Notes: generated by a model from the sequence alone, not told the origin. Positions 6,586-14,672 are shown, numbered from the stretch's first letter. The stretch: 18,695 nucleotides of DNA from Lachnospiraceae bacterium (GCA_031285465.1 JAITWD010000307.1:1-18695), one strand, 5' to 3'. Numbers and translations: made by a program.

Positions 6586-8072
6586 ACCGTCTGCCCAAAC
6601 TGGTCCACCCCCCGAACCTTTCTCAATTCATATCCCCCGTCACACAATACCTTCAAATCCCTTGCCAGGGTGGCGCTATCACAACTCACATAAACGATCC
6701 GCTCCGGCTGTATCCGAAGCATGGTCTTAAGTACCACCTCATCGCAGCCCTTGCGGGGCGGATCGACCACGATCACATCGGCCGAAATCCCCTCCTGTTC
6801 ATACTTCTCAATCAAGACCTCCTCCGCCTTGCCCACCAGGAACTCAACATTGCTGATCCCATTATTTGCTGCATTGATCTGTGCGTCCCGAATTGCCTCT
6901 GGAACACTCTCCACACCATAAACCTTGCCGGCACGGTTGGCGAGAAACAGCGATATTGTCCCAATACCACAATACAGATCCCATACCGTCTCTCCGCCGG
7001 TCAGTCCGGCATATTCGAGTACCAGACTATAAAGCTTCTCGGTCTGCACCGGATTGATCTGATAAAAGGAAAGCGGTGATATCCAAAAATCCACCCCTCT
7101 TCCCGTCAGTGCAAATCCTTTCTGGGGATCCCGCTCATGTAAAACATCGGCGATAGTATCCCGACCCCACAGCGTCACGACCTCCTTGCCCATGATCACG
7201 TTGGTTTGTGCCGCGTTACCATTAACCGCAATACTGGTCATCCCCGGTACCGCACAAAGCGCCTCTACTAATCTGGTTATATTAGGTAAAGCGGTTCCCA
7301 GCCCCCGCTTTATCCCCTCACAATTAACCACCAGACATACCATCAATTCTCCGCTGGCAAATCCCTTTCGTATCAAAATATGTCTTATCAATCCGCGATC
7401 GGTATTTTCATCGTATGCCGACACCTTATTGGCTTTCATATAAGACAAAATAATTTCCAATATCTCCTGATTTTCCACCACGCCCAAGCAACAATCGGTA
7501 TTGGCAATAATATCATGGGTTCTACCCGCGAAAAACCCGCAGATTGGATTCCCCTCCTTATCGGTACCCACCGGATACTGCGCTTTATTTCGATAACGAA
7601 ATGCTCCCGCCTGATCTTCTGTACTCACCGGGTCTTTCGTGCTCACCGAGCCTTTTGTGCCAGTCAGATCTACCGTCCCAGCTAAATCCATCCCCACCAT
7701 CTCATCCATCACCCGTGTTACCACATCGGCTTCAAATCCCCCCAGGCGGATCAGATTATTACGGATTTTATCCTGCTTAAAGGATAGCTGTCGTTCATAC
7801 GATAAAACCTGGAGCTGACACCCTCCGCACTGCCGGTGAAAGGCACAACGTGGTGTGATACGAAAAGAAGAAGGTGTTACCACCTTCTTAAGTTTAGCAT
7901 ACGCATAATTCTTTTTCGCTTTCATGATGGATACCTCCACCACATCCCCAATTACAGCATCCTTTACAAATAGTGCATAACCGTCTGCCTTTCCGATCCC
8001 CTCACCGTCATGCCCCATATCTTCAATGGTAACCGTTACCACATCATTTTTATTAAGTGCACCTTTTACCAC
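6546..8072 (-). CDS. rlmD: 23S rRNA (uracil-C5)-methyltransferase, RlmD/RumA type
   Basis: This enzyme uses SAM to methylate a uracil C5 in 23S rRNA. The 508 residues show an N-terminal TRAM RNA-binding domain (about 5-65), a 4Fe-4S cysteine set (C76, C82, C85 in CAFHRQCGGC, plus C194 or C195), SAM motif DLYCGIGT (365-372), VDPPRKGC (436-443), the nucleophile Cys464 in YVSC, and the C-terminal HVET with the general-base Glu499. RlmD and other uracil-C5 enzymes of this family are hard to tell apart in Firmicutes, so the exact target base is not certain. The start is GTG at 8072; its ribosome binding site AAGGGG overlaps the stop of yhaM, suggesting translational coupling. Two oddities: an 18-bp tandem repeat adds about 30 residues (129-158), and the gene's 3' end is duplicated 1.9 kb downstream. 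Confidence 0.92.
   Translation of the reverse strand: MVKGALNKNDVVTVTIEDMGHDGEGIGKADGYALFVKDAVIGDVVEVSIMKAKKNYAYAKLKKVVTPSSFRITPRCAFHRQCGGCQLQVLSYERQLSFKQDKIRNNLIRLGGFEADVVTRVMDEMVGMDLAGTVDLTGTKGSVSTKDPVSTEDQAGAFRYRNKAQYPVGTDKEGNPICGFFAGRTHDIIANTDCCLGVVENQEILEIILSYMKANKVSAYDENTDRGLIRHILIRKGFASGELMVCLVVNCEGIKRGLGTALPNITRLVEALCAVPGMTSIAVNGNAAQTNVIMGKEVVTLWGRDTIADVLHERDPQKGFALTGRGVDFWISPLSFYQINPVQTEKLYSLVLEYAGLTGGETVWDLYCGIGTISLFLANRAGKVYGVESVPEAIRDAQINAANNGISNVEFLVGKAEEVLIEKYEQEGISADVIVVDPPRKGCDEVVLKTMLRIQPERIVYVSCDSATLARDLKVLCDGGYELRKVRGVDQFGQTVHVETVVLLERKG
7599..7688. repeat. In-frame 18-bp degenerate tandem repeat in rlmD
   Basis: Five 18-bp units (starting at 7599, 7617, 7635, 7653 and 7671) follow one another without gaps. 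They encode six-residue units in rlmD: DLAGTV, DLTGTK, GSVSTK, DPVSTE, DQAGAF. The centre units share CTCACCG. They form a Ser/Thr/Gly/Asp-rich linker between the Fe-S region and the rest of the enzyme. Divergence between units says the array is not brand new. Copy number may vary between strains. Confidence 0.75.
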
Positions 8073-8082
8073 ACCGATCCCC

Positions 8083-9024
8083 TTAACCTTTCGTCGCTCT
8101 TAAATTACTCTCAAACAAACGATTATAGCCTAACCAGCCCGTATCATCACTCCCATCGAGGATTTCGGTAAAGGTCTGTAGCTTAGCATCGGTATTGTCG
8201 GCAAAATTAAGTGCCACCGCTTCCATGATCGCCGGCTTCTTAGGCGATCCATACTCGTATTCCCCATGATGGGCCAAAATACAATGTTTGAGCTCTGCTG
8301 CCAACATCGTCGGAAAACCCTCGATCGCCCGCATCCGTTCTCCCAACATCTCACATCCGATCACAATATGCCCCAAAAACTGTCCTTCATCAGTATAGTC
8401 ATTGAGCGGAAAAAGGGACAACTCTCTGACCTTTCCGATGTCATGACAGAGGGCGGCACTTATAAGTAAATCCTTCTTAAGCCGTGGAAAAACACCACAG
8501 TAATATTCGCACAATCTCGTCACGCTTAACGTATGCTGCAACAATCCGCCGACAAAACCATGATGAATACTTTTGGCCGCCGATGATTGTTTAAATGCCG
8601 CTTTAAAAGCCTCATCCTGTAAAAATAACCCTTTTAGCAATTCCTTCAAATACTGATTATCCAATCGTTCGATATACCCGGTCAATTCCCCGTACATCTC
8701 ATCAATATTATATTGACTGATCGGCAGATAGTCACCGGGATCATACTCGCCCTCCCGACATACCCGAACCCGTTTAACATTGACCTGCTGCGCCCCCTGA
8801 AAGCTGGTTATATCACCATATACCTCAATGTAATCCAACACATCAAACTCACCGATCCCTGCACTATTGGGATCCCATATCTTTGCATCCAGTGTTCCCG
8901 TTTTATCTTGAAGGATCACATTTTCATATGCCTTACCATTCTTGGTTACTGCCGATGCCTTATATTTACATAAATAAATGTCAAAAACCCGATCACCATC
9001 ACTATACTCTTTAAGATATTTCAT
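8083..9024 (-). CDS. yhaM: YhaM-type 3'-5' exoribonuclease (OB-fold plus HD)
   Basis: This 313-residue protein has the YhaM layout. An N-terminal OB-fold nucleic-acid-binding domain covers about 12-92 (NVILQDKTGTLDAKIWD). An HD phosphohydrolase domain covers about 150-290, with metal ligands in HHGFVGGLLQHTLS (His164), CHDIGK (His194-Asp195), AHHGEYEYGSPKKP (His252/253) and Asp276 in ALNFADNTDA. Known members degrade RNA and single-stranded DNA from the 3' end. The ATG at 9024 has GGGAG 4 nt upstream. It precedes rlmD by 10 bp, with stop and ribosome binding site overlapping, and follows the HtrA-like gene after 72 bp; all share one direction and probably one transcript. Confidence 0.9.
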   Translation of the reverse strand: MKYLKEYSDGDRVFDIYLCKYKASAVTKNGKAYENVILQDKTGTLDAKIWDPNSAGIGEFDVLDYIEVYGDITSFQGAQQVNVKRVRVCREGEYDPGDYLPISQYNIDEMYGELTGYIERLDNQYLKELLKGLFLQDEAFKAAFKQSSAAKSIHHGFVGGLLQHTLSVTRLCEYYCGVFPRLKKDLLISAALCHDIGKVRELSLFPLNDYTDEGQFLGHIVIGCEMLGERMRAIEGFPTMLAAELKHCILAHHGEYEYGSPKKPAIMEAVALNFADNTDAKLQTFTEILDGSDDTGWLGYNRLFESNLRATKG

Positions 9025-9096
9025 TCTGCTCCCTGTTCCTTACCTTTTTATATGTTTATTCGGTGTACTTTTTTATAGATTCTTAGTTTTTTAATC

Positions 9097-10470
9097 TTAG
9101 TTGCCCTGACTACTATGACCCATGGTTATCGTCAATTCCACTTCCCGATAACCTTCCGGTCCTTGTCGCATAACCGTTAAAAGAACCTCTTCCTCCGGAG
9201 ACAAGGTAAAGAGCGTATTTATAAAATCCCGATAGGTTCGGATATCCTTATTAGCCGATTTAATAATCACATCACCACTCTGGATGCCCGCTGCCATTGC
9301 CGGTGAATCCATCGAAATCTCCGTTACATAAACCCCCAAAGGCACCCCTTGTAATTCATTAACCTCGGGCGTCACATCCATTCCATAAATACCGGCATAG
9401 GACTTTTCGATATTATTGGAGAGACTTTGGATCAATTGCCGTAATTCGGAAATACCAACCGCACTGACAATGTTTCTGATTTCATTATTATTGTAGCTAT
9501 TATCAATGATCCCGATGGCTTGTCCCTGCATATTGATCAGAATACCTGTTGCATTGCTGCTCCCGGAAATATTGGTGGTTATCTGCTTATAAAAAGCATC
9601 TTCCAAGTCAATCCGCCCGTTAGTTGAAGTAACGAAGCCCGGACAGATTGACCCCATACTCCCAAACACATCGCCTAGGGCAATTATTGGAGAACCGGTC
9701 ATTGAAACCGATGCTGAACTTCCCAATTCGATCACCTTAATCGCCTGCTTCGTTTCGGTGGTCATTGTTTCCTGTGAAACCACCAGAATAGCAAAACCGG
9801 TGGCATCATTCTGAAGCAATAACTCTGACTGATGCTGTTTCCCATCGATAAAGGTAACCATAATAGCTTCTGCGCTTTCAATTCCCTCAATCGCTTCCGG
9901 TTTTGTCAGAACCATATAATTAATACCATTATCACCGACGATCACGCCGGAGGTCTGCGCCCTACTTTCAAAAGCATTATTAAAAATATCAACATCTGAA
10001 TTAACCGCGGTTACCGTAACCATAGCCCGCTCTGCATCACGGGCTATGGTCATCATAGCATTGACCATAGAAACAAAATCCTCGGTATCGGCTGTCTGCA
10101 TTGACATGGTTGCATTGATCATCGCCTGCAAAAACTCTTCGTCCATCAATGCCGTTGCCGGTTCAGTATTTTCCGCCTGCATCTGTTCCTCATTAACTAT
10201 CATGTCCTCAGGGCCGATTTCCTCACGTTCATCAACCATAATTTCCTCGGTCAGATCGATCAACGGGGGCTCCTCTTGTGGATATAACCGATTATTGATC
10301 ACCGGTTCCAATAAAAGAAAGGTTACACACGCAATCGTCCCAAACAGAACCGCCATTAAAGCAGTTATTAAGGTCCGGCGTAACAGTTTTTTACGATTTA
10401 ACGGTCTTTGCTTGATTTTTTCCAATAAAAAGTCGGAATCTTCTTGATTGACATCCTCATTTTTTTTCAT
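9097..10470 (-). CDS. Membrane-anchored HtrA-like protein, catalytically dead, with PDZ
   Basis: This 457-residue protein has the plan of an HtrA/S1C protease. It has a basic cytoplasmic start (RKKLLRR), one membrane helix (about 33-54), an acidic linker (66-110), a trypsin-like domain (about 150-350) and a C-terminal PDZ domain (about 360-452, with LGVYVTEISMDSPAMAAGIQ and GDVII). The catalytic residues are missing. Where HtrA has LTNNHV the sequence is LTKPEA (Glu192 at His), where it has TDLAVL it is TGFAIL (Gly225 at Asp), and where it has GNSGGPL it is SNATGIL (Ala307 at Ser). The fold landmarks QGQAIGI and PIIALGD remain. It is therefore likely a pseudoprotease, binding extracytoplasmic peptides or scaffolding. 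Genes of the degV-yhaM-rlmD unit flank it. Alignment is by eye. Confidence 0.8.
   Translation of the reverse strand: MKKNEDVNQEDSDFLLEKIKQRPLNRKKLLRRTLITALMAVLFGTIACVTFLLLEPVINNRLYPQEEPPLIDLTEEIMVDEREEIGPEDMIVNEEQMQAENTEPATALMDEEFLQAMINATMSMQTADTEDFVSMVNAMMTIARDAERAMVTVTAVNSDVDIFNNAFESRAQTSGVIVGDNGINYMVLTKPEAIEGIESAEAIMVTFIDGKQHQSELLLQNDATGFAILVVSQETMTTETKQAIKVIELGSSASVSMTGSPIIALGDVFGSMGSICPGFVTSTNGRIDLEDAFYKQITTNISGSSNATGILINMQGQAIGIIDNSYNNNEIRNIVSAVGISELRQLIQSLSNNIEKSYAGIYGMDVTPEVNELQGVPLGVYVTEISMDSPAMAAGIQSGDVIIKSANKDIRTYRDFINTLFTLSPEEEVLLTVMRQGPEGYREVELTITMGHSSQGN
10019..10050. repeat. Perfect 11-bp inverted repeat inside the HtrA-like gene
   Basis: The arm ACCATAGCCCG (10019-10029) pairs with CGGGCTATGGT (10040-10050) around a 10-nt loop. 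It lies in the coding sequence for TIARDAERAMV. The mRNA could form a stable hairpin here. No T tract follows in either direction, so it is not a terminator. It may be chance arising from codon choice. Confidence 0.5.
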
Positions 10471-10496
10471 CAGTTACCTTTCTCATTTCCAAACTG

Positions 10497-11366
10497 TTAT
10501 CGGTAATCACCCATAAAAACCAAACCCAGTGTCCCCGGACCAGAATGAGCTCCAATGCTAGGTCCAACCGTTTGCGTAACAATCTTTACATCACCTAGTT
10601 TTTCCCTGATCAGTTGCTCTAAGTATCCGGCATCCTGTTCACAATCGCCATGCAAAATACCTATGAATAGCTGCTTATCCTTCCATTCTCCCAATCGTTC
10701 AATCATATTGTTGATCATGGTATTCATCGACTTTTTCCGACCACGGGTTTTGCTTAAAGCCACCAGCTTACCATCCATATTGATGTGAAGAATAGGTTTG
10801 ACATCCATCATTGTCCCAATCAAAGCCGATGTCTTAGACAACCGTCCACCACGATAGAGATGATTCAGATCATCTACCGTAAACTGAACACAGATATGGG
10901 GGATTAGCCGCTCCAGCAATTCCTTGGTTTCATCAATGCTTTTCCCCGCCTTCTTTAATTCTAAAGCTTTAACGATCATCAGCATTTCACCTAGCGAAGC
11001 CGACAGGGTATCGACCACAACTATTTGCATATCCGGATATTCTTCCATTACTTCATTGGCGGCCATGATCACGTTACCACATCCGCCACTTAATTCAGAA
11101 GAAAAGCTAATATGCAAAACATCCTTGCCCTCTTTGGCATAACGGGTAAATTTGTCCTGGATCACGGCAGGATTGCTCGCCATCGTCGCGACCGATTTGC
11201 CCATTCGCATTGCATCATAAAATTCTCTATCGGTAAGCACCTGCTCTTCGCCATAAACCTGCTCTTCTATTGTGTAGTAATGAGGTATAACACAAATATC
11301 ATTGCTGCTAATAAAATCTTCGGTTAAATCGGCATTGCTTTCAGTAGATATAATAAAATCTCTCAT
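10497..11366 (-). CDS. DegV family fatty-acid-binding protein
   Basis: This 289-residue protein has full DegV length. Landmarks are the N-terminal ISTESNADLTEDF, the ATMASNPAVIQDKF segment, ISFSSELSGGCGN (about 86-98), VVVDTLSASLGE, and FTVDDLNHLYRGGRLSKTSA (about 164-183), ending in GPGTLGLVFMGDYR. DegV/FakB-like proteins bind a fatty acid in the cytoplasm and can present it to the FakA kinase; no fakA lies in this window, so the specific role is open. The ATG at 11366 has a full AGGAGG upstream. It is the first gene after the promoter at 11401-11429 and lies 26 bp before the HtrA-like gene. Confidence 0.92.
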   Translation of the reverse strand: MRDFIISTESNADLTEDFISSNDICVIPHYYTIEEQVYGEEQVLTDREFYDAMRMGKSVATMASNPAVIQDKFTRYAKEGKDVLHISFSSELSGGCGNVIMAANEVMEEYPDMQIVVVDTLSASLGEMLMIVKALELKKAGKSIDETKELLERLIPHICVQFTVDDLNHLYRGGRLSKTSALIGTMMDVKPILHINMDGKLVALSKTRGRKKSMNTMINNMIERLGEWKDKQLFIGILHGDCEQDAGYLEQLIREKLGDVKIVTQTVGPSIGAHSGPGTLGLVFMGDYR

Positions 11367-11400
11367 CTATCGGGACCTCCTAACAAATTGTTTTCGGTTC

Positions 11401-11429
11401 ATTATACCTTATTTTATCGGTTGCTTCAA
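11401..11429 (-). promoter_or_regulatory. Sigma-A promoter of the degV operon
   Basis: On the minus strand TTGAAG (11429-11424) is followed after exactly 17 bp by TATAAT (11406-11401). The -10 box is perfect and the -35 box matches four of six. The degV start lies 34 bp further on. It should drive degV, the HtrA-like gene, yhaM and rlmD. Confidence 0.83.
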
Positions 11430-11507
11430 TATTTATGACCGATTTGTACCTTAAATGATTCTTAATTTTGGGACTAGGATAAAGATTATTTACTAAAAGA
11501 GATAAAC

Positions 11508-11531
11508 AAAAAAACACTCCTTCACAGAGTG
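11508..11531 (-). terminator. Terminator of tRNA-Pro
   Basis: On the minus strand GCACTC pairs with GAGTGT (arms 11527-11532 and 11514-11519, last pair G-T) around a 7-nt loop and is followed directly by a run of seven T (11514-11508). This is a textbook intrinsic terminator about 100 bp beyond the tRNA. Confidence 0.85.
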
Positions 11532-11628
11532 CTTCCAGAACACAAATTCACTTTTTCAGTATTCCATGCCTGTCATCTACCACATTTTATGATTAAAATA
11601 ATAACAAAAGCCTATCCACTGAAGAAAA

Positions 11629-11702
11629 TCGAAGTGACAGGATTTGAACCTGCGACCTCTGCGTCCCGAACGCAGCGCTCTACCAAGCTGAGCCACACTT
11701 CG
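11629..11702 (-). tRNA. tRNA-Pro (anticodon CGG)
   Basis: This 74-nt cloverleaf has acceptor CGAAGTG pairing with CACTTCG, D arm GGCTCAGCTTGGTAGAGC, anticodon stem CTGCG/CGCAG with loop TTCGGGA (anticodon CGG at 11668-11666, G37 following as usual for proline) and T arm with GGTTCAAATCC. The discriminator base is A. CCA is not encoded, unlike the tRNA-Arg in this window. It has its own promoter and terminator and decodes CCG. Confidence 0.95.
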
Positions 11703-11745
11703 CTACCAATATTATATGCACAAAGACATAGTGGTGACAATGTTC

Positions 11746-11774
11746 ATAATACAATTTTTATATCAACTTGTCAA
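11746..11774 (-). promoter_or_regulatory. Sigma-A promoter of tRNA-Pro
   Basis: On the minus strand a perfect TTGACA (11774-11769) is separated by 17 bp from TATTAT (11751-11746). Transcription would start near 11739, about 37 bp before the mature 5' end of the tRNA. The strength fits a stable RNA gene. Confidence 0.87.
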
Positions 11775-11782
11775 TGTCTTTT

Positions 11783-11905
11783 TTATGTATTGTTCCATAA
11801 AACAAGCCGCTGATAAAATCTCACCACCGCATTTTCCTTTTGGGTGGCGAGCAAAATACGCTTATACCCTTCGGTAGTAAGCAATCCAAATAGACCATTC
11901 ATCAT
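11783..11905 (-). pseudogene. Possible acetyltransferase (GNAT) tail fragment
   Basis: A 40-codon minus-strand frame starts with two ATGs and reads GYKRILLATQKENAVVRFYQ near its middle. This resembles the last conserved part of GNAT acetyltransferases (the Asn-x-x-Ala-x-x-Phe-Tyr region before a Gly-Phe). The rest of the domain is absent, and the following Gly-Phe is not present (RLVLWNNT then stop). A GGAAG precedes the ATG, so it could also be a short real peptide. It overlaps no other gene but ends inside the region upstream of the tRNA-Pro promoter. Confidence 0.3.
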
Positions 11906-11968
11906 TATCTTCCACTTTCTATTTCCCTTGCGCAAACGACACTCTTATTCTCATAATCACATCCCAGC

Positions 11969-12298
11969 TCAGCGTAACGCCTGTTCAAGCTTTGCCGTTA
12001 ACTCATTTTTGGCAACCGAACCCACAACCGTCTCGACTGGCTTGCCATTTTTAAAAATTATGATCGTCGGGATCGACATAACCCGATATTCTCCCGCCAG
12101 ATTCATTTCTTCATCAATATTACACTTACCTACTTTACATCGGCCATTATATTCTCCCGCCAAAGCAGAGACCACCGGTGCCATCATTTTACATGGTCCA
12201 CACCAATCAGCATAGAAATCTACCAATACAGGTAAATCACTTTGCAAAACTTCTTTTTCAAAATTATCCTCATTGATTGTCAGTTCCATAGCTTCCAT
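11969..12298 (-). CDS. trxA: Thioredoxin
   Basis: This is a 109-residue cytoplasmic dithiol reductase with the active site W32-C33-G-P-C36-K in DFYADWCGPCKMMAP. The cis-proline is Pro77 (MSIPTIIIF), followed by the usual KNGKPVETVVG. Length and architecture match classical thioredoxin. GGAGG lies 9 nt before the ATG at 12298; the second ATG at 12289 is too far from it. The gene starts 23 bp after the trmB stop and probably shares its promoter. Reduction would come from a thioredoxin reductase not in this window. Confidence 0.95.
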   Translation of the reverse strand: MEAMELTINEDNFEKEVLQSDLPVLVDFYADWCGPCKMMAPVVSALAGEYNGRCKVGKCNIDEEMNLAGEYRVMSIPTIIIFKNGKPVETVVGSVAKNELTAKLEQALR

Positions 12299-12321
12299 CT
12301 TAATTTTCCTCCAATTCCTAA

Positions 12322-13014
12322 TTAGCGTGAAATAATATATTTGTAAATCGGGTTACCCTTTGCGGCAAACTTTTCTTCATATTCGGTCATCACATTAGCT
12401 TCGACCATTATTGGATCATGATGTAAGTCCCACGTGACCTGATCGGTCTGCCATCCTGCCGGTGTAACCTCATCCATAGCAAAACGAAATAATCCCTCAT
12501 TATCGGTCTTAAATTCCAGTCGCCCGTCAGCGGACAATATTTTATCATATAGTCCAATAAATTCGCGTGAGGGTAATCGCCTTTTAGCGTGTCGATCTTT
12601 GGGCCAGGGATCGGAAAAATTTAAATAAATCCGCTTAACCTCCCCTTCGTCAAAGACTGCTGTTATCTCTCGGGCATCCATACATATAAATACAAGATTG
12701 GGATACTCGCGCCGCTTATGACCGTCATTATCATCTTTGACAGCTACCACCGATGACTGCTCATCTTTATCGATCTTCTGGACTGCCCGATAAAGGACGC
12801 TTGAATATTTTTCTATTCCAATGTAGTTTATCGATGGATTTAGTTTTGCCATCTTAGTAATAAATTTTCCTTTACCCATACCTATTTCGATATGAATAGG
12901 ATTCTCATTTTGAAAAAAACTATACCATTTTCCTCGTAGCTGTTCCGGTTGGCAACAGACATAATTACTTTTAGCAATTATTTGCTCTGATCCGGTTACA
13001 TTTCTTAAGCGCAT
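12322..13014 (-). CDS. trmB: tRNA (guanine-46-N7)-methyltransferase
   Basis: This 230-residue enzyme makes m7G46 in tRNA variable loops using SAM. Visible landmarks are the start MRLRNV, SAM loop IEIGMGKGKFI, YIGIEKYSSVL, and the TrmB signature FSDPWPKDRHAKRRL, then LEFKTDNEGLF and NVMTEYEEKF near the end. Compared with the usual family, about ten extra polar residues (VKDDNDGHKRRE) sit between the second SAM segment and the next strand. The start is the ATG at 13014 behind AAGGGG; a GTG two codons upstream overlaps that site. It is the first gene of trmB-trxA. Confidence 0.94.
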   Translation of the reverse strand: MRLRNVTGSEQIIAKSNYVCCQPEQLRGKWYSFFQNENPIHIEIGMGKGKFITKMAKLNPSINYIGIEKYSSVLYRAVQKIDKDEQSSVVAVKDDNDGHKRREYPNLVFICMDAREITAVFDEGEVKRIYLNFSDPWPKDRHAKRRLPSREFIGLYDKILSADGRLEFKTDNEGLFRFAMDEVTPAGWQTDQVTWDLHHDPIMVEANVMTEYEEKFAAKGNPIYKYIISR

Positions 13015-13074
13015 ATACACCCCTTATACTTCACCTTTATAGCTCTATACTAATAAATATCAAGAGCCTTTATA

Positions 13075-13103
13075 ATTCTAACCGTTCCGATCGATAATGT
13101 CAA
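13075..13103 (-). promoter_or_regulatory. Sigma-A promoter of trmB-trxA
   Basis: On the minus strand TTGACA (13103-13098) and TAGAAT (13080-13075) are spaced by 17 bp. The -35 box is perfect and the -10 matches five of six. The trmB start lies 60 bp further on. It is divergent from dacA. Confidence 0.83.
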
Positions 13104-13131
13104 ACTGCTAACCTTTTTAAGAATAAACTAT

Positions 13132-13163
13132 TTCAATTTTCACAGAAAATAGTGTATGATAAT
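13132..13163 (+). promoter_or_regulatory. Probable dacA promoter
   Basis: TATGAT (13155-13160), within TGTATGATAATGG, is a good -10 candidate 67 bp before the dacA start. The -35 region (TTTCAA near 13131-13136) is weak. The call rests mainly on the -10 and the position in the divergent intergenic space. Confidence 0.4.
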
Positions 13164-13227
13164 GGATATACCTGTTTATTATTATTCGAACCGATAATTC
13201 AAAGATTTCTTGATTAAGGAGTTATAT

Positions 13228-14667
13228 ATGTTCTTCTCGAAAAAAAAGGCTTTTATTTTGATTTTTTTAGTTACTATACATTCATTTTTTTCCACTTTAC
13301 TACCGGTAAATGCCGCTTCCCTCGAAGAATTGCAGAATGAGGCCGAAGCGCGTAAACTAATACCGATTGAAACCAACAGCATAGAAAACTGGCCCCCCGG
13401 TCCGGCCATTGGTGCCGAAGCTGCCATTCTCATGGATGCCAATACCGGTGTGATTTTATATGCAAAAAATATTGACCAGCCACTGTTCCCCGCCTCGACC
13501 ACTAAACTGATGACCTGTCTTCTGGCCGTGGAACATGCCAGTCTGAATGACATGATCCCCTTTTCTAATGATGCGGTCTTTGGTCTGGAGTGGGACAGCT
13601 CTAATATTGGTATGGATGTTGGTCAATCCTTATCATTGGAGGAGGCTCTGTATGGTATCCTGATCGGTTCGGCCAATGAAGTTGCCAATGCAGTGGCTGA
13701 ATATGTCGGTGGCTCAATGGATGAATTTGCCATAATGATGACTGAAAAAGCCCGCGAATTAGGCTGTAAGAATACTAATTTTACTAACGCTCATGGTTTA
13801 CATGATGATGATCATTACACCACTGCTTATGACCTCGCACTCATCGCCAGTGCTTTTTTCCAGAATGAATTATTAAGCAAGGTCGCCAATACCGACTCCT
13901 ATCATTTCATGCCAACCCCGACCCAACCGGACGATTTTATTAAGCGTAATAAACATCGACTGGTTAATGGAGAAATTGAATACGAGAATATTATCGGTGG
14001 AAAAACCGGATATACAAGTACAGCACGACAAACGCTTGTTACCTGTGCAGAAGAGAATAATATGAAGCTGATCTGTGTCATTCTCAAAGAAGAGTCACCA
14101 GAACAATTTAACGACACTGTGAAATTATTTGATTATGGTTTCAGCAATTTTCAGACCGCTAATGTCGCTGAGCATGAAACCCGCTATAATATAGAAAATT
14201 CCAGTTTTTTTCAAACCGGTAATGATGTATTCGGCGATTCCAGTCCATTGCTTAACTTAAATAGCAGTAGCTATGTTATTCTACCAAAAACGATTGAATT
14301 TGCTGATTTGGCCTCTGATATATCCTATCAGGATGAAAATGCACAGTCGGTTGCCGAGATAAACTATTATTATCATGGCGCTTTTGTCGGGCAGGCAACT
14401 ATTGATTTTGCTACCGATAGCCGCTCAACCTATGATTTCGATCCTCATCTGCCTACCGAGGATGTTACCAGCGAAGCAGATGCCGGAAAGGTTATTTTTG
14501 TCAATATAATCAATGTTATATTGATTTTGCTTGGTGTGGCAGCTCTGATAATTTTATTCTTTGTAATTCGCGCTTTCATAATCAATTATCAGTTTAACCG
14601 GCGTAGATCGCGAAGGCGTGTGATCCTCCGAAAAAGGCGCCGGACTAACCGATTCCGTGATTTTTGA
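13228..14667 (+). CDS. dacA: D-alanyl-D-alanine carboxypeptidase (PBP5/DacF type)
   Basis: This 479-residue low-molecular-weight penicillin-binding protein trims the terminal D-Ala from peptidoglycan stem peptides outside the membrane. A signal peptide (KKK, then a hydrophobic core, ending near VNA at 27-29) leads to the peptidase S11 domain with S90-T-T-K93, S148-A-N150 and K259-T-G261. All three motifs are intact. Unlike PBP5, which uses an amphipathic anchor, the C-terminus has a true hydrophobic helix (about 422-449) followed by a strongly basic tail (RRRSRRRVILRKRRR). The ATG at 13228 has AAGGAG 6 nt upstream; a TTG six codons earlier is unsupported. It is the only long plus-strand gene, divergent from trmB, and ends 5 bp from the convergent exonuclease gene. 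Confidence 0.93.
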   Translation: MFFSKKKAFILIFLVTIHSFFSTLLPVNAASLEELQNEAEARKLIPIETNSIENWPPGPAIGAEAAILMDANTGVILYAKNIDQPLFPASTTKLMTCLLAVEHASLNDMIPFSNDAVFGLEWDSSNIGMDVGQSLSLEEALYGILIGSANEVANAVAEYVGGSMDEFAIMMTEKARELGCKNTNFTNAHGLHDDDHYTTAYDLALIASAFFQNELLSKVANTDSYHFMPTPTQPDDFIKRNKHRLVNGEIEYENIIGGKTGYTSTARQTLVTCAEENNMKLICVILKEESPEQFNDTVKLFDYGFSNFQTANVAEHETRYNIENSSFFQTGNDVFGDSSPLLNLNSSSYVILPKTIEFADLASDISYQDENAQSVAEINYYYHGAFVGQATIDFATDSRSTYDFDPHLPTEDVTSEADAGKVIFVNIINVILILLGVAALIILFFVIRAFIINYQFNRRRSRRRVILRKRRRTNRFRDF

Positions 14668-14672
14668 CCGAT

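Noticed and set aside
6429..7079. Long plus-strand ORF opposite rlmD
   Set aside because: It is antisense to a well-supported gene with intact motifs; its composition is a shadow of the minus-strand codons.
13182..13553. Minus-strand ORF opposite the start of dacA
   Set aside because: It overlaps the dacA promoter, signal peptide and first catalytic motif; no family features are seen.
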